Below, piece after piece: positions 44,265-54,547 of a stretch of 64,000 nucleotides of DNA. Below the pieces are notes generated by a model, which was not told the DNA's origin, did not search any database, and saw nothing but the letters and a program-made list of their open reading frames with translations. Numbering within the stretch: position 1 is the first letter of the stretch; each line of letters opens with the position of its first letter. Source of the stretch: Membranihabitans marinus (lineage in GTDB: Bacteria; Bacteroidota; Bacteroidia; Chitinophagales; Saprospiraceae); NCBI RefSeq assembly GCF_019802045.1, contig NZ_JAHVHU010000007.1:186001-250000 (forward strand), read 5' to 3'. The position numbers and the translations under genes were made by a program.

Positions 44265-47200
44265 TTAAACCCGTCCATGACATTGCTTAAATTTTTTACC
44301 ACTCCCACAAGGACAAGGGTCGTTCCGTCCCACTTTCTTTTCAGTACGAACGAATGTTTCCACTTTCTGACGTTCACCGCCCGCATTTTCAGCAGCCCGG
44401 CGAGCTGCTTGCTCTTCTTCAGAACGACTTGTTTTCATCTTACTCAGGTCCGTTCGTTCCGTTCGCGCTTCACGAACATCCCGGGGTTCTTCGATCATAA
44501 TTTTACCACCCAGGATCCACCCGGATACTTCCCTGTTAATTTTATATATTAATTCTTCAAACAGATTGTAGGCTTCCATCTTATAAATCACCAATGGATC
44601 TTTCTGCTCAAATGATGCAGCCTGGACCGACTCCTTCAACTCATCCATATACCGAAGATGCTCTTTCCAGTTTTCATCGATCAGAGCCAGTGTAACCGTT
44701 TTTTCAAGATCTCGCATAATCGAATAACCTTCGGTCTCCACAGCTTTCTTCAAATCTGCAGTCAGATTCAATACTTTGGAGCTGCCGTCAGAATAGGGGA
44801 GGGTGATCCGCTTGTATTTATTTCCTTCATTTTCATATACATTCTTGATGATGGGAAGCATGATCCGCTTGATGTAATTCTCCTTTTCTTCATAGAACTT
44901 CCATACGTCCTCCCGGAATTGATCTGATAGCTTATCCACAGATCCGGTTTCAAAATCTTCTTCTTTTATTTCTGGGTCATACCCAATCTCTCTCAAAGAA
45001 GCTTCTCGGAATGAATTATAATCCCCGGCTGATTTATGTTCATACACCAAGCTATCCACAAAACCTTCAACCATATTTCGAAGATCAACGATTAACCGTT
45101 CTCCTGTCAGGGCATTTTCTCTTTTTTTGTAAATAGCTTCCCGCTGAATATTCATGACATCGTCATACTCCAGCAATCGCTTCCGAATTCCAAAGTTGTT
45201 TTCTTCCACTTTTTTCTGTGCGCCCTCAATGGATTTGGTCATCATTCGATTCTGAATGACTTCCCCATCTTTGAGCCCCATCCGATCCATAATCTTTATG
45301 GCACGTTCATTCATAAACAAGCGCATCAGATTGTCCTCCAATGACACAAAAAACTGAGAACTTCCAGGGTCTCCCTGTCTTCCTGCACGTCCTCTCAACT
45401 GTCTGTCCACCCGACGTGAATCGTGGCGTTCGGTACCAATAATCGCCAAACCACCCGCATCTTTGACCTCTTGCCGAATCTTGATATCGGTACCCCGACC
45501 CGCCATATTCGTAGCGATCGTCACCCGTCCCGGTTTTCCGGCTTCGGCTACAATCTCTGCTTCACGTTGGTGGTGTTTGGCATTCAGGACATTGTGAGAA
45601 ACATTGGCAATATTCAGCATTCTGCTGAGTTTCTCCGAAGTATCCACGGATGTCGTACCGACCAGAACCGGACGACCGGCTTCGGTTAATTCTTTCACTT
45701 CCTCAATGACAGCCGCATATTTCTCGCGTTGTGTCCGGAATAAATAATCATCCCGGTCATCTCGAATAATGGGTTTGTTTGTTGGCACCACCGACACATC
45801 CAGTTCATATATCTCCCACAACTCACTGGCTTCTGTCTCTGCTGTACCAGTCATACCAGATAGTTTGTGATACATTCGGAAGTAATTTTGCAGAGTTACA
45901 GTAGCATAAGTCTGAGTCAATTCTCCCACCTTGACGTTCTCCTTCGCTTCCAAAGCCTGATGCAATCCATCGGAATATCGACGTCCTTCCATCATACGAC
46001 CGGTCTGTTCATCCACTATTTTGACCTGGCCATCCATCACCACATATTCTTCATCTTTCTCAAACAGAGCATAGGCTTTAAGCAGTTGACTGACGGAATG
46101 AAGCCGTTTGGATTTTTCTGAATATTCCAGAATCAAAGATTGTTTCTGATCCTTTTTCTCTTTCTCGGAGATGTCTTGCTGATCGATCTCATTGAGGCTG
46201 GTCGCCAGGTCCGGCATGACAAAAAACTGTGGATCATCCTGGTATCTGGATAAATACTCCACCCCCTTTTCAGTGATTTCCACTCCTCTATTTTTCTCAT
46301 CGATCGTAAAATACAGGGGTTCGTCCACGATATGCATGTGCTTGGACTGTTCTTGCATATAATGGTTTTCCGTCTTCTGTAGGATGGATTTGATTCCATC
46401 CTCACTGAGGAATTTGATCAATGGTCTGTATTTGGGATACGCCCTGTACGATCGAAGCAGCGCCATTCCCCCTTCATCTTCCTCATGCCCCAATTTGCCG
46501 GCCTGGATTAGTTTTTTCGCATCTGCCAGATACTCTGTCGCTAATTTTTTCTGTTCATTGACCACCCGTTCGACAATCGGCTTTAACTCCACATATTCCT
46601 GTTGATCGGCATCCTTGGGGATTGGTCCGGAAATAATCAGTGGTGTACGGGCATCATCGATAAGAACCGAATCGACCTCATCCACAATGGTGTAGTGGTG
46701 CTTGCGCTGCACTTGTTCTTCTTGCGACCGAACCATATTATCCCGGAGATAATCAAACCCAAATTCGTTGTTGGTCCCAAATGCAATATCCTTCATGTAA
46801 GCCTGGTGGCGCTGTGGAGAATGGGGCCGATGTTTATCTATACAATCCACCGTAAGAAATAAGAACTGGTAAATGGGACCCACCCATTCAGAATCCCGCT
46901 TGGCCAGATAATCGTTCACTGTAACTATGTGAACACCTCGCCCCGACAAACCATTCAGATAACCAGGTAAAGTAGCCACCAGCGTCTTTCCTTCTCCTGT
47001 TGCCATCTCTGCTATCTTCCCATCGTGCAACACCATCCCTCCGATCAACTGAACATCATAGTGGACCATATCCCATTGTATCTCCGCTCCGGCAGCCAGC
47101 CATTCGTTTTTCCATACGGCCTGTTCACCTTTTATTTCCACAAAATCATGAGATGCAGCTAAATCACGATCAAAATCTGTGGCTGTCACGATCAGTTCCT

Positions 47201-47570
47201 TGTTATTCTTAAACCGGTTCGCCGTTTCCTTCACCACAGCAAATGCCTCAGGTAAAAGCTCCATTAGGATTTCTTCAAGGTAGGTATTCCTGTCTTCCTC
47301 CATCTGGTCCAGCTCGTTAAACAACTCCTCTTTTACTCCAAAATCCTTTTCTTCCACCGCCTGAGCCTGGAGTTTTTCCAACTCGTTATCGATATCACTC
47401 AGATATTCGGCAATACGGCCCTTGAATTCATTTGTTTTTTGCCGAAGCTCATCGTTGGATAAAGATTGATATTCCTGAAAATATTCATTAATCTGTTCGA
47501 CCTTGGGCATATAGGATTGGACATCCCGCTCATGCTTCGTACCGAAAAGATCCTTTAAAAATTTAAACAT
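44265..47570 (-). CDS. secA: Protein translocase ATPase SecA
   Basis: A 1101-residue SecA, the motor that drives preproteins through SecYEG. Walker A MATGEGKTLVATLPGY, DEVD motif IVDEVDSVLIDDARTPLI, helicase motif GRGTDIKIR, and the C-terminal zinc-binding tail CPCGSGKKFKQCHGR. It is longer than Proteobacterial SecA (about 900), as is usual in Bacteroidota, with extra residues in the nucleotide-binding region. The long AT-rich leader has a -7 box 71 bases upstream. It is divergent from the T9SS-cargo gene at 47726. Confidence 0.97.
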   Translation of the reverse strand: MFKFLKDLFGTKHERDVQSYMPKVEQINEYFQEYQSLSNDELRQKTNEFKGRIAEYLSDIDNELEKLQAQAVEEKDFGVKEELFNELDQMEEDRNTYLEEILMELLPEAFAVVKETANRFKNNKELIVTATDFDRDLAASHDFVEIKGEQAVWKNEWLAAGAEIQWDMVHYDVQLIGGMVLHDGKIAEMATGEGKTLVATLPGYLNGLSGRGVHIVTVNDYLAKRDSEWVGPIYQFLFLTVDCIDKHRPHSPQRHQAYMKDIAFGTNNEFGFDYLRDNMVRSQEEQVQRKHHYTIVDEVDSVLIDDARTPLIISGPIPKDADQQEYVELKPIVERVVNEQKKLATEYLADAKKLIQAGKLGHEEDEGGMALLRSYRAYPKYRPLIKFLSEDGIKSILQKTENHYMQEQSKHMHIVDEPLYFTIDEKNRGVEITEKGVEYLSRYQDDPQFFVMPDLATSLNEIDQQDISEKEKKDQKQSLILEYSEKSKRLHSVSQLLKAYALFEKDEEYVVMDGQVKIVDEQTGRMMEGRRYSDGLHQALEAKENVKVGELTQTYATVTLQNYFRMYHKLSGMTGTAETEASELWEIYELDVSVVPTNKPIIRDDRDDYLFRTQREKYAAVIEEVKELTEAGRPVLVGTTSVDTSEKLSRMLNIANVSHNVLNAKHHQREAEIVAEAGKPGRVTIATNMAGRGTDIKIRQEVKDAGGLAIIGTERHDSRRVDRQLRGRAGRQGDPGSSQFFVSLEDNLMRLFMNERAIKIMDRMGLKDGEVIQNRMMTKSIEGAQKKVEENNFGIRKRLLEYDDVMNIQREAIYKKRENALTGERLIVDLRNMVEGFVDSLVYEHKSAGDYNSFREASLREIGYDPEIKEEDFETGSVDKLSDQFREDVWKFYEEKENYIKRIMLPIIKNVYENEGNKYKRITLPYSDGSSKVLNLTADLKKAVETEGYSIMRDLEKTVTLALIDENWKEHLRYMDELKESVQAASFEQKDPLVIYKMEAYNLFEELIYKINREVSGWILGGKIMIEEPRDVREARTERTDLSKMKTSRSEEEQAARRAAENAGGERQKVETFVRTEKKVGRNDPCPCGSGKKFKQCHGRV

Positions 47571-47640
47571 TATATGTGGTATTTATTACATTTAAAATAA
47601 GAGGTTCAAAGAAACTACATTCCAAATAACCTCAATCCGA

Positions 47641-47648
47641 CAAAGTTA
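47641..47648 (-). promoter_or_regulatory. Putative -7 box for secA
   Basis: The minus strand reads TAACTTTG, an exact TAnnTTTG match, the same octamer as upstream of icd. It implies an untranslated leader of about 65 bases. Confidence 0.45.
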
Positions 47649-47725
47649 ACGATCTTATGCGCTTCTATCGAATAATTTGTTCTATTTATAGTGTCTGCAC
47701 ACTTACAAACGTTACTGTAACGCAT

Positions 47726-49444
47726 ATGATTAGAATATCGATCTTTTTTTTGGCATTTTTCTTTGTGGCCGCGCTTCCTACGGGCAGAGGACAGGGGATT
47801 GTAAACTTCACCTGTTATGATCATGACCGAATAGCCTGGGAGGTATCTGCACCGGGCTGTACCAATCCGGTCATAGACTCTTTATTCGTTTTTATTCAAG
47901 AATCTGAAAATTCACCATTCAATACCTGGTACTCTGGTACATCTTTAAATGGGGAAATCCGGGATGATGTATTTAAAACAGCGCACGCTGTCTATGCGGA
48001 ACTTAAAATCCAATGTCCCGATCGTCGACGGATCGGGTCAGACACGATTTCACTTGCTGCCATGCGTGAAGCCGTGCAACTGGATTCCGTGCGCGTCCTG
48101 ACGAACGGCGATGTACGGTTAACATGGAAAAACAAACCGATCTCCGGAGTCCGGTATATCGTAAATTCTGTAGTTAGCGGAAGCTCCTCCGTATTGGCGA
48201 GTGGCATCCAGGGAAACTCATACACCGATACCCGCGGATTGGCTGGCCATGATATCGAGTATTACTCAGTTTCAGCTTCATTGGCTTGTGGATACACCTT
48301 CCCGGAACCAGATAGTTTTTACCACACCTCCTGGCTGACCTATGAAACAGTTCCGTGTGAAAGCGGGATTTCTTTCGAATTTAAACCGTTTTCGTACTGG
48401 CAAGGAGGTACAGCATCTTCTACATTGTTCGTAGTTCGGAATGACCAGGTCACTGATTCCGTAGATCTGGCTGTCGGTGATACCAGATTTCGGTACGAAC
48501 AACTGGACCACGGTCAGGAATATACATTCTATGTCCGGGAGGCCGGACACGAACGTGATCAGGTGGCATATTCCAATCCAATCACCTTCACGACCAATGT
48601 TGAAGAACCCATCCGTTGGATCGTCATCGGTGCCATTACCATTAACAATCAAAATCAAGCCACCATTCTGTGGACGAACAATAACCATACACCGACCTTT
48701 CCATTCAAGCTCCACAAAAATGGTTCTTCGGCGGATATACCTCCCACCGATCTTCACCAGCGTGCTGTAAATCAATATGAATATACTTTACCAGCTATTT
48801 CATCCAATAATCCGGAGTATAAAATATCGTTGCAAGACAGCTGCGGTAATACCATTGAATCACGTCCCAAAAAGGCTTTGCTGACCCAGGGAAAACTTAA
48901 CGGAGGCATTGATCTCCAGATCCAATGGACCGATGTAAGCGATGAAGAGTGGCACGTGGATGAATATGTGGTGTACTATGTGTCCAATGGTGGTTTTTCT
49001 TTTCTCGGATCCGTCGATGGTTCGACAACTCATTTCCAGCATGCTTACGATGAAAACAACCCCATAGATTCCGTGTGCTACTATGTCGTGGCCCGTGGGG
49101 AAGTATTTTATGCCGAATCAGACAGTACGACAGATTTTTCCATGCAATCCAATACGGTTTGCCTCCACGGGGAGACCATCGTGGAACTTCCCAATGCCTA
49201 TCATTCCAATGAGCCTCCTTACCGTCCGATCATTGTTCCTCAAAGCAACATCACTTCGTATAATTTCCGCATCTTTGACCGGTACGGGAGTCTGGTTTTT
49301 GAAACAAATAATCCGGCGGAAGGATGGCAGGGACAACACCAGGGCAAAGAAGGTTTTGCAGATGTATATGTCGTGCAAGTAGAACTCACAAACAATCAGG
49401 GGGAACAGATCAAAAAATCCGGGTCGCTATTGCTCTTTCCGTGA
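47726..49444 (+). CDS. T9SS cargo with fibronectin-like repeats and CHU_C/type B tail
   Basis: A 572-residue exported protein. The start at 47726 gives a signal peptide (MIRISIFFLAFFFVAALPTG); the frame is also open upstream, where the sequence looks like leader DNA. The mature part holds four to five fibronectin type III-like modules (for instance LTWKNKPISGVRYIVNSV and ILWTNNNHTPTFPFKLHKNG). It ends in a gliding-associated C-terminal domain (about 490-572: FRIFDRYGSLVFETNNPAEG, then LLLFP). This tail marks T9SS secretion and attachment to the surface. It is therefore an adhesin-like or matrix protein. Its 3' end overlaps the convergent gene by 18 bases. Confidence 0.88.
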   Translation: MIRISIFFLAFFFVAALPTGRGQGIVNFTCYDHDRIAWEVSAPGCTNPVIDSLFVFIQESENSPFNTWYSGTSLNGEIRDDVFKTAHAVYAELKIQCPDRRRIGSDTISLAAMREAVQLDSVRVLTNGDVRLTWKNKPISGVRYIVNSVVSGSSSVLASGIQGNSYTDTRGLAGHDIEYYSVSASLACGYTFPEPDSFYHTSWLTYETVPCESGISFEFKPFSYWQGGTASSTLFVVRNDQVTDSVDLAVGDTRFRYEQLDHGQEYTFYVREAGHERDQVAYSNPITFTTNVEEPIRWIVIGAITINNQNQATILWTNNNHTPTFPFKLHKNGSSADIPPTDLHQRAVNQYEYTLPAISSNNPEYKISLQDSCGNTIESRPKKALLTQGKLNGGIDLQIQWTDVSDEEWHVDEYVVYYVSNGGFSFLGSVDGSTTHFQHAYDENNPIDSVCYYVVARGEVFYAESDSTTDFSMQSNTVCLHGETIVELPNAYHSNEPPYRPIIVPQSNITSYNFRIFDRYGSLVFETNNPAEGWQGQHQGKEGFADVYVVQVELTNNQGEQIKKSGSLLLFP

Positions 49445-50116
49445 TTTTCGCTCTGTGGCTTGACGCACTTTTCTCCGGGAACGGATAATAGCTTCTCCAA
49501 ACAGGCAGATTTCGCTGATCACATAGACCAACACGCCAATATTAAGTGTGAAAAATCCCACATCAAATAGCACCGGCAAGTGCTCGCCATAAAAATAATA
49601 GACAATCAACAAATTGGACCCATAAACAAGGGCAGAAAAAACGATCAAAAACAAGCAAAAGACTTTTATAAAATGAAATCTGGATTCATTTTTTCTATAA
49701 TAGATCCGGGTAAGCAGCGCTTGATACAAAGTTTTTTCCGGATTAATTTTTACTAGTTCTGTCGTTACATATTCGGACTGTTGGACAAACCCCTGGTGGA
49801 ATAGCGCTGTCGATTTTTTAAACAGCAATTCCTCATAGACCTCCCGATGGGGTTGATCAACCCGATGGTACCGGATGCAGTCTTCGATGATTTCATCGAC
49901 CTCGCGTAGAAAGCTACCATATTTCCCAATTTGATACAGGGCTTCAAGATAGATAATTTTCAATTCCAACTGTTGCTCCACCGAGAGCAATCCGATCAGA
50001 TTCTTATTTGCCTGAAACTCTTCGATTATGACATCAAAATCCTGCTTGTCGAGATTGACAAAGTTCGCATAGAAGTTGGAAATGTCAACGTTGGTCAGAA
50101 AACGCATGGCCATCAA
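49427..50116 (-). CDS. Unrecognised two-helix membrane protein
   Basis: A 229-residue protein that I do not recognise. The N-terminal two thirds is helical and looks TPR-like (ELKIIYLEALYQIGKYGSFL, LLFKKSTALFHQGFVQQSEY). Two membrane segments follow (about 150-175 and 182-205), then a basic tail (RSRRKVRQATERKSRK). The last 18 bases overlap the convergent T9SS-cargo gene. The N-terminus MMAMRFL offers three possible ATGs. It is probably an inner-membrane protein with a cytoplasmic helical domain. Confidence 0.75.
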   Translation of the reverse strand: MMAMRFLTNVDISNFYANFVNLDKQDFDVIIEEFQANKNLIGLLSVEQQLELKIIYLEALYQIGKYGSFLREVDEIIEDCIRYHRVDQPHREVYEELLFKKSTALFHQGFVQQSEYVTTELVKINPEKTLYQALLTRIYYRKNESRFHFIKVFCLFLIVFSALVYGSNLLIVYYFYGEHLPVLFDVGFFTLNIGVLVYVISEICLFGEAIIRSRRKVRQATERKSRKEQ

Positions 50117-50252
50117 ATCATTATCAGTACTTGGTATTAAAATACAAAATACAGAAATTATTTGAAATAATCAATCTGAACAAATTAGGACAGCTAAGCG
50201 ACTACGTAGCGAGAAGAGAAGTAATGCAACAAATAGCAACAAGTTTATTTTC

Positions 50253-51149
50253 TTAGTGCATCTTTTTGTTCCGCAGATCCTTTCCCCACATCAGTTTATT
50301 CCTTAATGTCTTGAAATAAGACATTTTTTCCAGGTCGACCAATTTTATTTTAAAATCGGCCTTTTTAATGGTCATTTCATGTTCTGAAGTAATCAATTCA
50401 TACCGCGAATCGAGCGTACACAAAAAGTTGTCCGCACGTCCCTGAACCTTGAAGCGCAGCGTAACATCTTCGGAAAGAACGACGGGTCTTACATTGAGAT
50501 TATGTGGTGCAACAGGTGTAATAATAAAGTTGTCACAGCCGATTGCCACGATCGGACCACCACAACTCAGCGAATACCCCGTTGATCCGGTTTGAGTGCT
50601 GATTATTAAGCCATCTGCCCAGTAGGTGTTTAAAAATTCATCGTCCATATAGGTTTGTACCGTAATCATGGATGAATTATCCCGCTTGTGGATCGTGAAA
50701 TCATTCAGCGCAAAATTTTGCTCCTTAAACAACTCTGGTTTTGATTTCAATTCCAACATCGTCCGCTCATCGATGCTGTACGCTCCTTCCAATAGATCCT
50801 GAATAGCTTCTCGTATTTTGGTTTTTTCCACGCTAGACAAATAACCTAATCTTCCGAGATTAATCCCCAATATTGGAATATTGACATCCTTTACCAATAG
50901 GGTAGCATTGAGAATTGTGCCATCACCTCCCAGCGAAAGTAGAAAATCATACATTTCTTCTTTCAGCTGATAATAATCATGGATTACCTCATATCCGGCA
51001 ACAGCTTCGGCATTTGATTCTATAAAATGATTGCGGATATCTTTGTAAATCCCTATATGAACACCAAATTCCTTAAGTGTATCAATTACTTCAAAGAAGT
51101 AAGGTTCGCTTTCTGATGTTAGTACGTTCGCATATAAAAGAATCCTCAT
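50253..51149 (-). CDS. nadK: NAD kinase
   Basis: A 298-residue ATP-NAD kinase that makes NADP. Diagnostic motifs are LSLGGDGTILNATLL and IPILGINLGRLGYLSS, and the second conserved stretch STQTGSTGYSLSCGGPIV. Normal length, cytoplasmic. It starts within the stop codon of the BamA-like gene (1-base overlap), so the two are co-translated. NAD kinase next to envelope-assembly genes is a common Bacteroidota order. Confidence 0.96.
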   Translation of the reverse strand: MRILLYANVLTSESEPYFFEVIDTLKEFGVHIGIYKDIRNHFIESNAEAVAGYEVIHDYYQLKEEMYDFLLSLGGDGTILNATLLVKDVNIPILGINLGRLGYLSSVEKTKIREAIQDLLEGAYSIDERTMLELKSKPELFKEQNFALNDFTIHKRDNSSMITVQTYMDDEFLNTYWADGLIISTQTGSTGYSLSCGGPIVAIGCDNFIITPVAPHNLNVRPVVLSEDVTLRFKVQGRADNFLCTLDSRYELITSEHEMTIKKADFKIKLVDLEKMSYFKTLRNKLMWGKDLRNKKMH

Positions 51150-52579
51150 TAAAAATTTCGGTTGAGATGAAAAAATACGCCAATTTCCTTTCTTTCATTT
51201 AGACTAGCTTCAAAGGAACAACTAAATTTATTATATAGCAAAACATTGAGACCAACGCCCCCGCCCCAAAGGCTCCTGTTCACAAAAGGGTTGGTTTTAA
51301 AATAACTATCATACACATAACCATAATCCATATTGAGTGAAAGATATAACTTAGCATCCATTTCCCGGTAATTTGTAAAGGGCATGATTTTACCCAAATT
51401 TATTTTTCGGTCAAACACTTTTCGCATGACGCTGGTTTTATAAACCCCGAGACTTGAACCCTGAATGTGATAATATTCATACCCGCGAATGTATTCCGGC
51501 TCACCACCCAATTGGTAGAGATCGTAGTACGGGTAGTTTTCCTGACTAAAATGACCTCTCAGAATTCCGGCATGCGACCACGTCCAATATTCATTTAACG
51601 GTTGAAAATAGGACACATTTGCTTCCAACTCCCAGGAATTTAACTGATCAGAATCTGCAATTCCATTACGGGCCAGAGAAGCAAGTAAATACCACCCGTC
51701 GGTGGCCAGGTATTTATTGTTTCTTTTTTCCAGCTTATATTCTAATTTGATTTGTGCATACCGCTGTTCTGATGCACCCCGAAAATAGTCCGGGTTTTTT
51801 TCGAATACTTCATCAGCTATAGTATTGTAAAAATAACCAAAAAAAAGTTTATAAAAACTATTCTGAGCCGGTCTGTAAGTAAAAGCCATACCTGTTTCAA
51901 ATCGTGACCGCAAAAACTGATCATCGTCACGCAGATATTGAGGTTTTCCATCCAGCGTATTGTATATTAATTCTTTGTTGGATGCATAGTAAGTCCTGAA
52001 GTCAAAATTCCATTTTCGGCCCGGGTCAAAGTAGGGACTTTCATAATTCAGTATAAATTTCCGGTCATATCCCCATTGGGCCAGGACATCAATTTCATCT
52101 GCATTTCCTGTGATATTCCGAAGTTTGAGATTCATTCCCAGATTAAGAAATTTAATATCCCGGTTGTGTTCTGACCACCACACGTTGAAGTTTCGATCAG
52201 CAAGTTCGATGATTGGGATAGGTATAAAGAATAAACCTTCCTTCACAGTAAAATGTAAGCGTACGTTATTATCATTTTCTTCATCAAAATAAAGATTGGT
52301 GGAAACATCTGTAAACAATCCAATATTGTTAATATGATCTTTGCTGATTTGCAACTTTTGGGTAATCTCTTTGAGTGTCAACGAATCTCCTACGTGGACG
52401 ACGACTTCTCGGAGCAATCGGCTGCTTTGGGTCTTTTCATTGCCTTCAAAAGAAATTTGTCGGACCAAATACTTTTTAGGCGTGTGCTGGGCCTGAACGG
52501 GAAGATGCCATGCCATGCTGCTTGTCATTATGACTATCCAGATGAATAACTTCTTCGCATTTTCCAATATCCAATCCAT
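51149..52579 (-). CDS. BamA/TamA-like outer-membrane protein with one POTRA
   Basis: A 476-residue outer-membrane protein with an N-terminal leader (ends QAQHTP). One POTRA domain follows (about 38-112: YLVRQISFEGNEKTQSSRLL, HINNIGLFTDVSTNLYFDEE), then a C-terminal 16-strand barrel of the surface-antigen (D15) family (GYEYYHIQGSSLGVYKTSVM, SLNMDYGYVYD, final aromatic HLNRNF). A single POTRA makes it shorter than BamA (five) and nearer to TamA-like, Omp85-related proteins of unknown cargo. It shares an operon with nadK. Confidence 0.85.
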   Translation of the reverse strand: MDWILENAKKLFIWIVIMTSSMAWHLPVQAQHTPKKYLVRQISFEGNEKTQSSRLLREVVVHVGDSLTLKEITQKLQISKDHINNIGLFTDVSTNLYFDEENDNNVRLHFTVKEGLFFIPIPIIELADRNFNVWWSEHNRDIKFLNLGMNLKLRNITGNADEIDVLAQWGYDRKFILNYESPYFDPGRKWNFDFRTYYASNKELIYNTLDGKPQYLRDDDQFLRSRFETGMAFTYRPAQNSFYKLFFGYFYNTIADEVFEKNPDYFRGASEQRYAQIKLEYKLEKRNNKYLATDGWYLLASLARNGIADSDQLNSWELEANVSYFQPLNEYWTWSHAGILRGHFSQENYPYYDLYQLGGEPEYIRGYEYYHIQGSSLGVYKTSVMRKVFDRKINLGKIMPFTNYREMDAKLYLSLNMDYGYVYDSYFKTNPFVNRSLWGGGVGLNVLLYNKFSCSFEASLNERKEIGVFFHLNRNF

Positions 52580-52909
52580 ACTTTATCTATCCCGATCTTT
52601 TCATATCGCTATACGTATTAAATGTACATCTAGATTGTAAACCTTTAAAGTAATGCGGTTTACATCCAAAATAATCATCTTATATCGCAAATATTTGAAA
52701 TAATCCATTATCCCATGATTGTTGACTGTTGATTCATCCCTAGTCACAGGTTTATTTTCACTTCGTGAAACAATGAATAAGATTAATATTTCAAATAATC
52801 CAAGTAACTCCACAGATAAAACTTCTGCTTCAGCCTTAAGACTAACGTTCCAAGATATAGAAAAATACAGATTGTTGAAATTATTTTTCTCAGCTGTTAT
52901 AGCCAGAGA
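52580..52909. other. 330-base intergenic region
   Basis: Lies between the BamA-like gene and the CBS gene on the minus strand. It is AT-rich, with a small hairpin TTCAC-TTC-GTGAA in its middle (about 52757-52769) and TATTTGAAATAAT-like repeats. I see no gene and no confident promoter box. Confidence 0.4.
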
Positions 52910-53566
52910 CTAGACATTCAGGTAGGACATTAGTGATTCATACCGATCCTTTAACTGATGACTATAGCTATCATCTTCATAGTAAGCTTTTACTTTATAG
53001 GAATACCGTTCAAGAGTTTGTAACACAGTATTAATATCCTTGATATCTGTTTTTAACGTTATTTCAATAACCGGATAGTTTCCCGTAGATACTAACACAG
53101 AGAAAATATGAACTTTTTCCATTTCAAGTATGCGAATCATTTCAGATAGATAAAAGTCCTGTTGAGGTACTTCCAATACAAGCAAACTACCTTCGGACCC
53201 CAAATCATAGGTCGATATGATTTCTTCATACAATTTTTCAATAGTAATGACACCCAAATAGGTGTCCTCCTCATCAAGTACTGGCATGATGGTCAATCCT
53301 TCATTGGCCATTTTCTTTGCTGCTTCAAGCATATGGTCCTGGGCCCGCACAAACACACGAACTCCTTTCTTAGTAAGTTCCCGGAGCGTGGTACCCGGCT
53401 GGCTGATTCGCAGGGTGTCTTCATCGACTATTGTCAAAAAAGCCTTGCTTTTAATAAGTGGCAAATGACGAGTCTTATTCCCATCTAAAATTTTCAATGC
53501 TTCATCAACCGTATTGGATATGGAGACATTTTTAAAATTGTTTGATATAATTTGTTTGGCAATCAT
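52910..53566 (-). CDS. CBS-domain protein
   Basis: A 218-residue cytoplasmic protein with two CBS modules. The first covers about 5-60 (VSISNTVDEALKILDGNKTR, HLPLI) and the second about 65-125 (VFVRAQDHMLEAAKKMANEG, ITIEKLYEEI). CBS pairs bind adenosyl ligands. The C-terminal 90 residues look like an ACT-like regulatory fold (VPQQDFYLSEMIRILEMEKV, VIEITLKTDIKDIN). Such CBS-ACT proteins sense nucleotides or amino acids. It is third in the run SpoIIE phosphatase, TM2/TPR protein, CBS protein, with gaps of 3 and 21 bases. Confidence 0.85.
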   Translation of the reverse strand: MIAKQIISNNFKNVSISNTVDEALKILDGNKTRHLPLIKSKAFLTIVDEDTLRISQPGTTLRELTKKGVRVFVRAQDHMLEAAKKMANEGLTIMPVLDEEDTYLGVITIEKLYEEIISTYDLGSEGSLLVLEVPQQDFYLSEMIRILEMEKVHIFSVLVSTGNYPVIEITLKTDIKDINTVLQTLERYSYKVKAYYEDDSYSHQLKDRYESLMSYLNV

Positions 53567-53587
53567 AGTGTTTCATGTAATAACGAC

Positions 53588-54544
53588 TCAGGAAGACATT
53601 AGTTTCCTGCGTTCCAATTCAAATTCGGTCTCTGAAATAATTCCTTTTTCACGTTGTTCTTTCAGTGTGTGCAGATGAGCGAGGAGATCTGCTTTATCTT
53701 CTTCGTTCATGGCTTTGAGATTCGGGTCAGAAACCAAATCTTCTTCCTCTTCTGGATCCTGTAGTGTTTCACGTGAAACGACCGTTTCCTTTTCAACATA
53801 TATAAAACCATTTCGCTCAAAATCCTCCCACTCCGGTTGAATTCGTGCATAAGCCAGCTTGCTGTGCTTTCTGATTCGCTCAAAATCATCAAAACCTGCT
53901 TTTACAGCTTCACTGATGTGCAACATCGCCCTTTCCGGCTTTTCCAATTGTGAATAAGCACAGGCAACATTAAAATTTGCAGCTATGTTGTGGGGGTCTA
54001 TTTCTAATATTTTATTAAACTCCTGGATGGAACCCTCCATATCATAGTCCTTGAATTTTTCAATTCCACGTGTTTTTAATTCATCAATCTTCTTCAGAAC
54101 CATTCTTCGCTCTCTTTTTGAGGTGGGTACCTGCTTTCTTCTGTTGCGTTTTCGGTATGGTCCGTCCGTTTTTCTCATGTCATTCATTCTGCTAGCCCGA
54201 TACTCATCTCTACTTATTCGACGATCTCTGCGGCCCATCGGATCCGATTCAACGCTGCCGGAATATCTTCGCCTGTATGATCTGTACCGGGGTTGTCCTT
54301 TTCGATGCCGGGCCGTCGCATCTGAATTATTGTACTTCAGATCAAATTTGTCCGGACTCATCGTTAAAAATATTATCGCATCGATAACACCGATAATTGC
54401 ACTCACTGAACCCAAAGTAAATATCGCAAAGAAAACCATGAGCAAACCTAGGCCTACCTGCCCCAGATAAAATCGCTGCAATCCGACGATTCCGCCGAAA
54501 AAGGCGAGTAAAGCCGCTAAATTTTTATTTTTCTCGTTGTGCAT
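53588..54544 (-). CDS. TM2-domain protein with TPR-like and SHOCT parts
   Basis: A 318-residue protein. The N-terminal TM2 domain (about 5-65) has two membrane helices and the family pattern ALLAFFGGIVGLQRFYLGQV, with the tail LTMSPDKFD. A long basic, arginine-rich linker follows (about 78-145), then a TPR-like unit (EFNKILEIDPHNIAANFNVA, CAYSQLEKPERAMLHISEAV), and a C-terminal SHOCT-like helix pair (LLAHLHTLKEQREKGIISET). Each part is common; this combination suggests an inner-membrane scaffold. It sits between a SpoIIE phosphatase and a CBS protein. Confidence 0.8.
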   Translation of the reverse strand: MHNEKNKNLAALLAFFGGIVGLQRFYLGQVGLGLLMVFFAIFTLGSVSAIIGVIDAIIFLTMSPDKFDLKYNNSDATARHRKGQPRYRSYRRRYSGSVESDPMGRRDRRISRDEYRASRMNDMRKTDGPYRKRNRRKQVPTSKRERRMVLKKIDELKTRGIEKFKDYDMEGSIQEFNKILEIDPHNIAANFNVACAYSQLEKPERAMLHISEAVKAGFDDFERIRKHSKLAYARIQPEWEDFERNGFIYVEKETVVSRETLQDPEEEEDLVSDPNLKAMNEEDKADLLAHLHTLKEQREKGIISETEFELERRKLMSS

Positions 54545-54547
54545 ACC

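Noticed and set aside
44932-44940. Perfect DnaA box TTATCCACA inside secA
   Set aside because: A single site within coding sequence, with no cluster or AT-rich tract; treated as chance.
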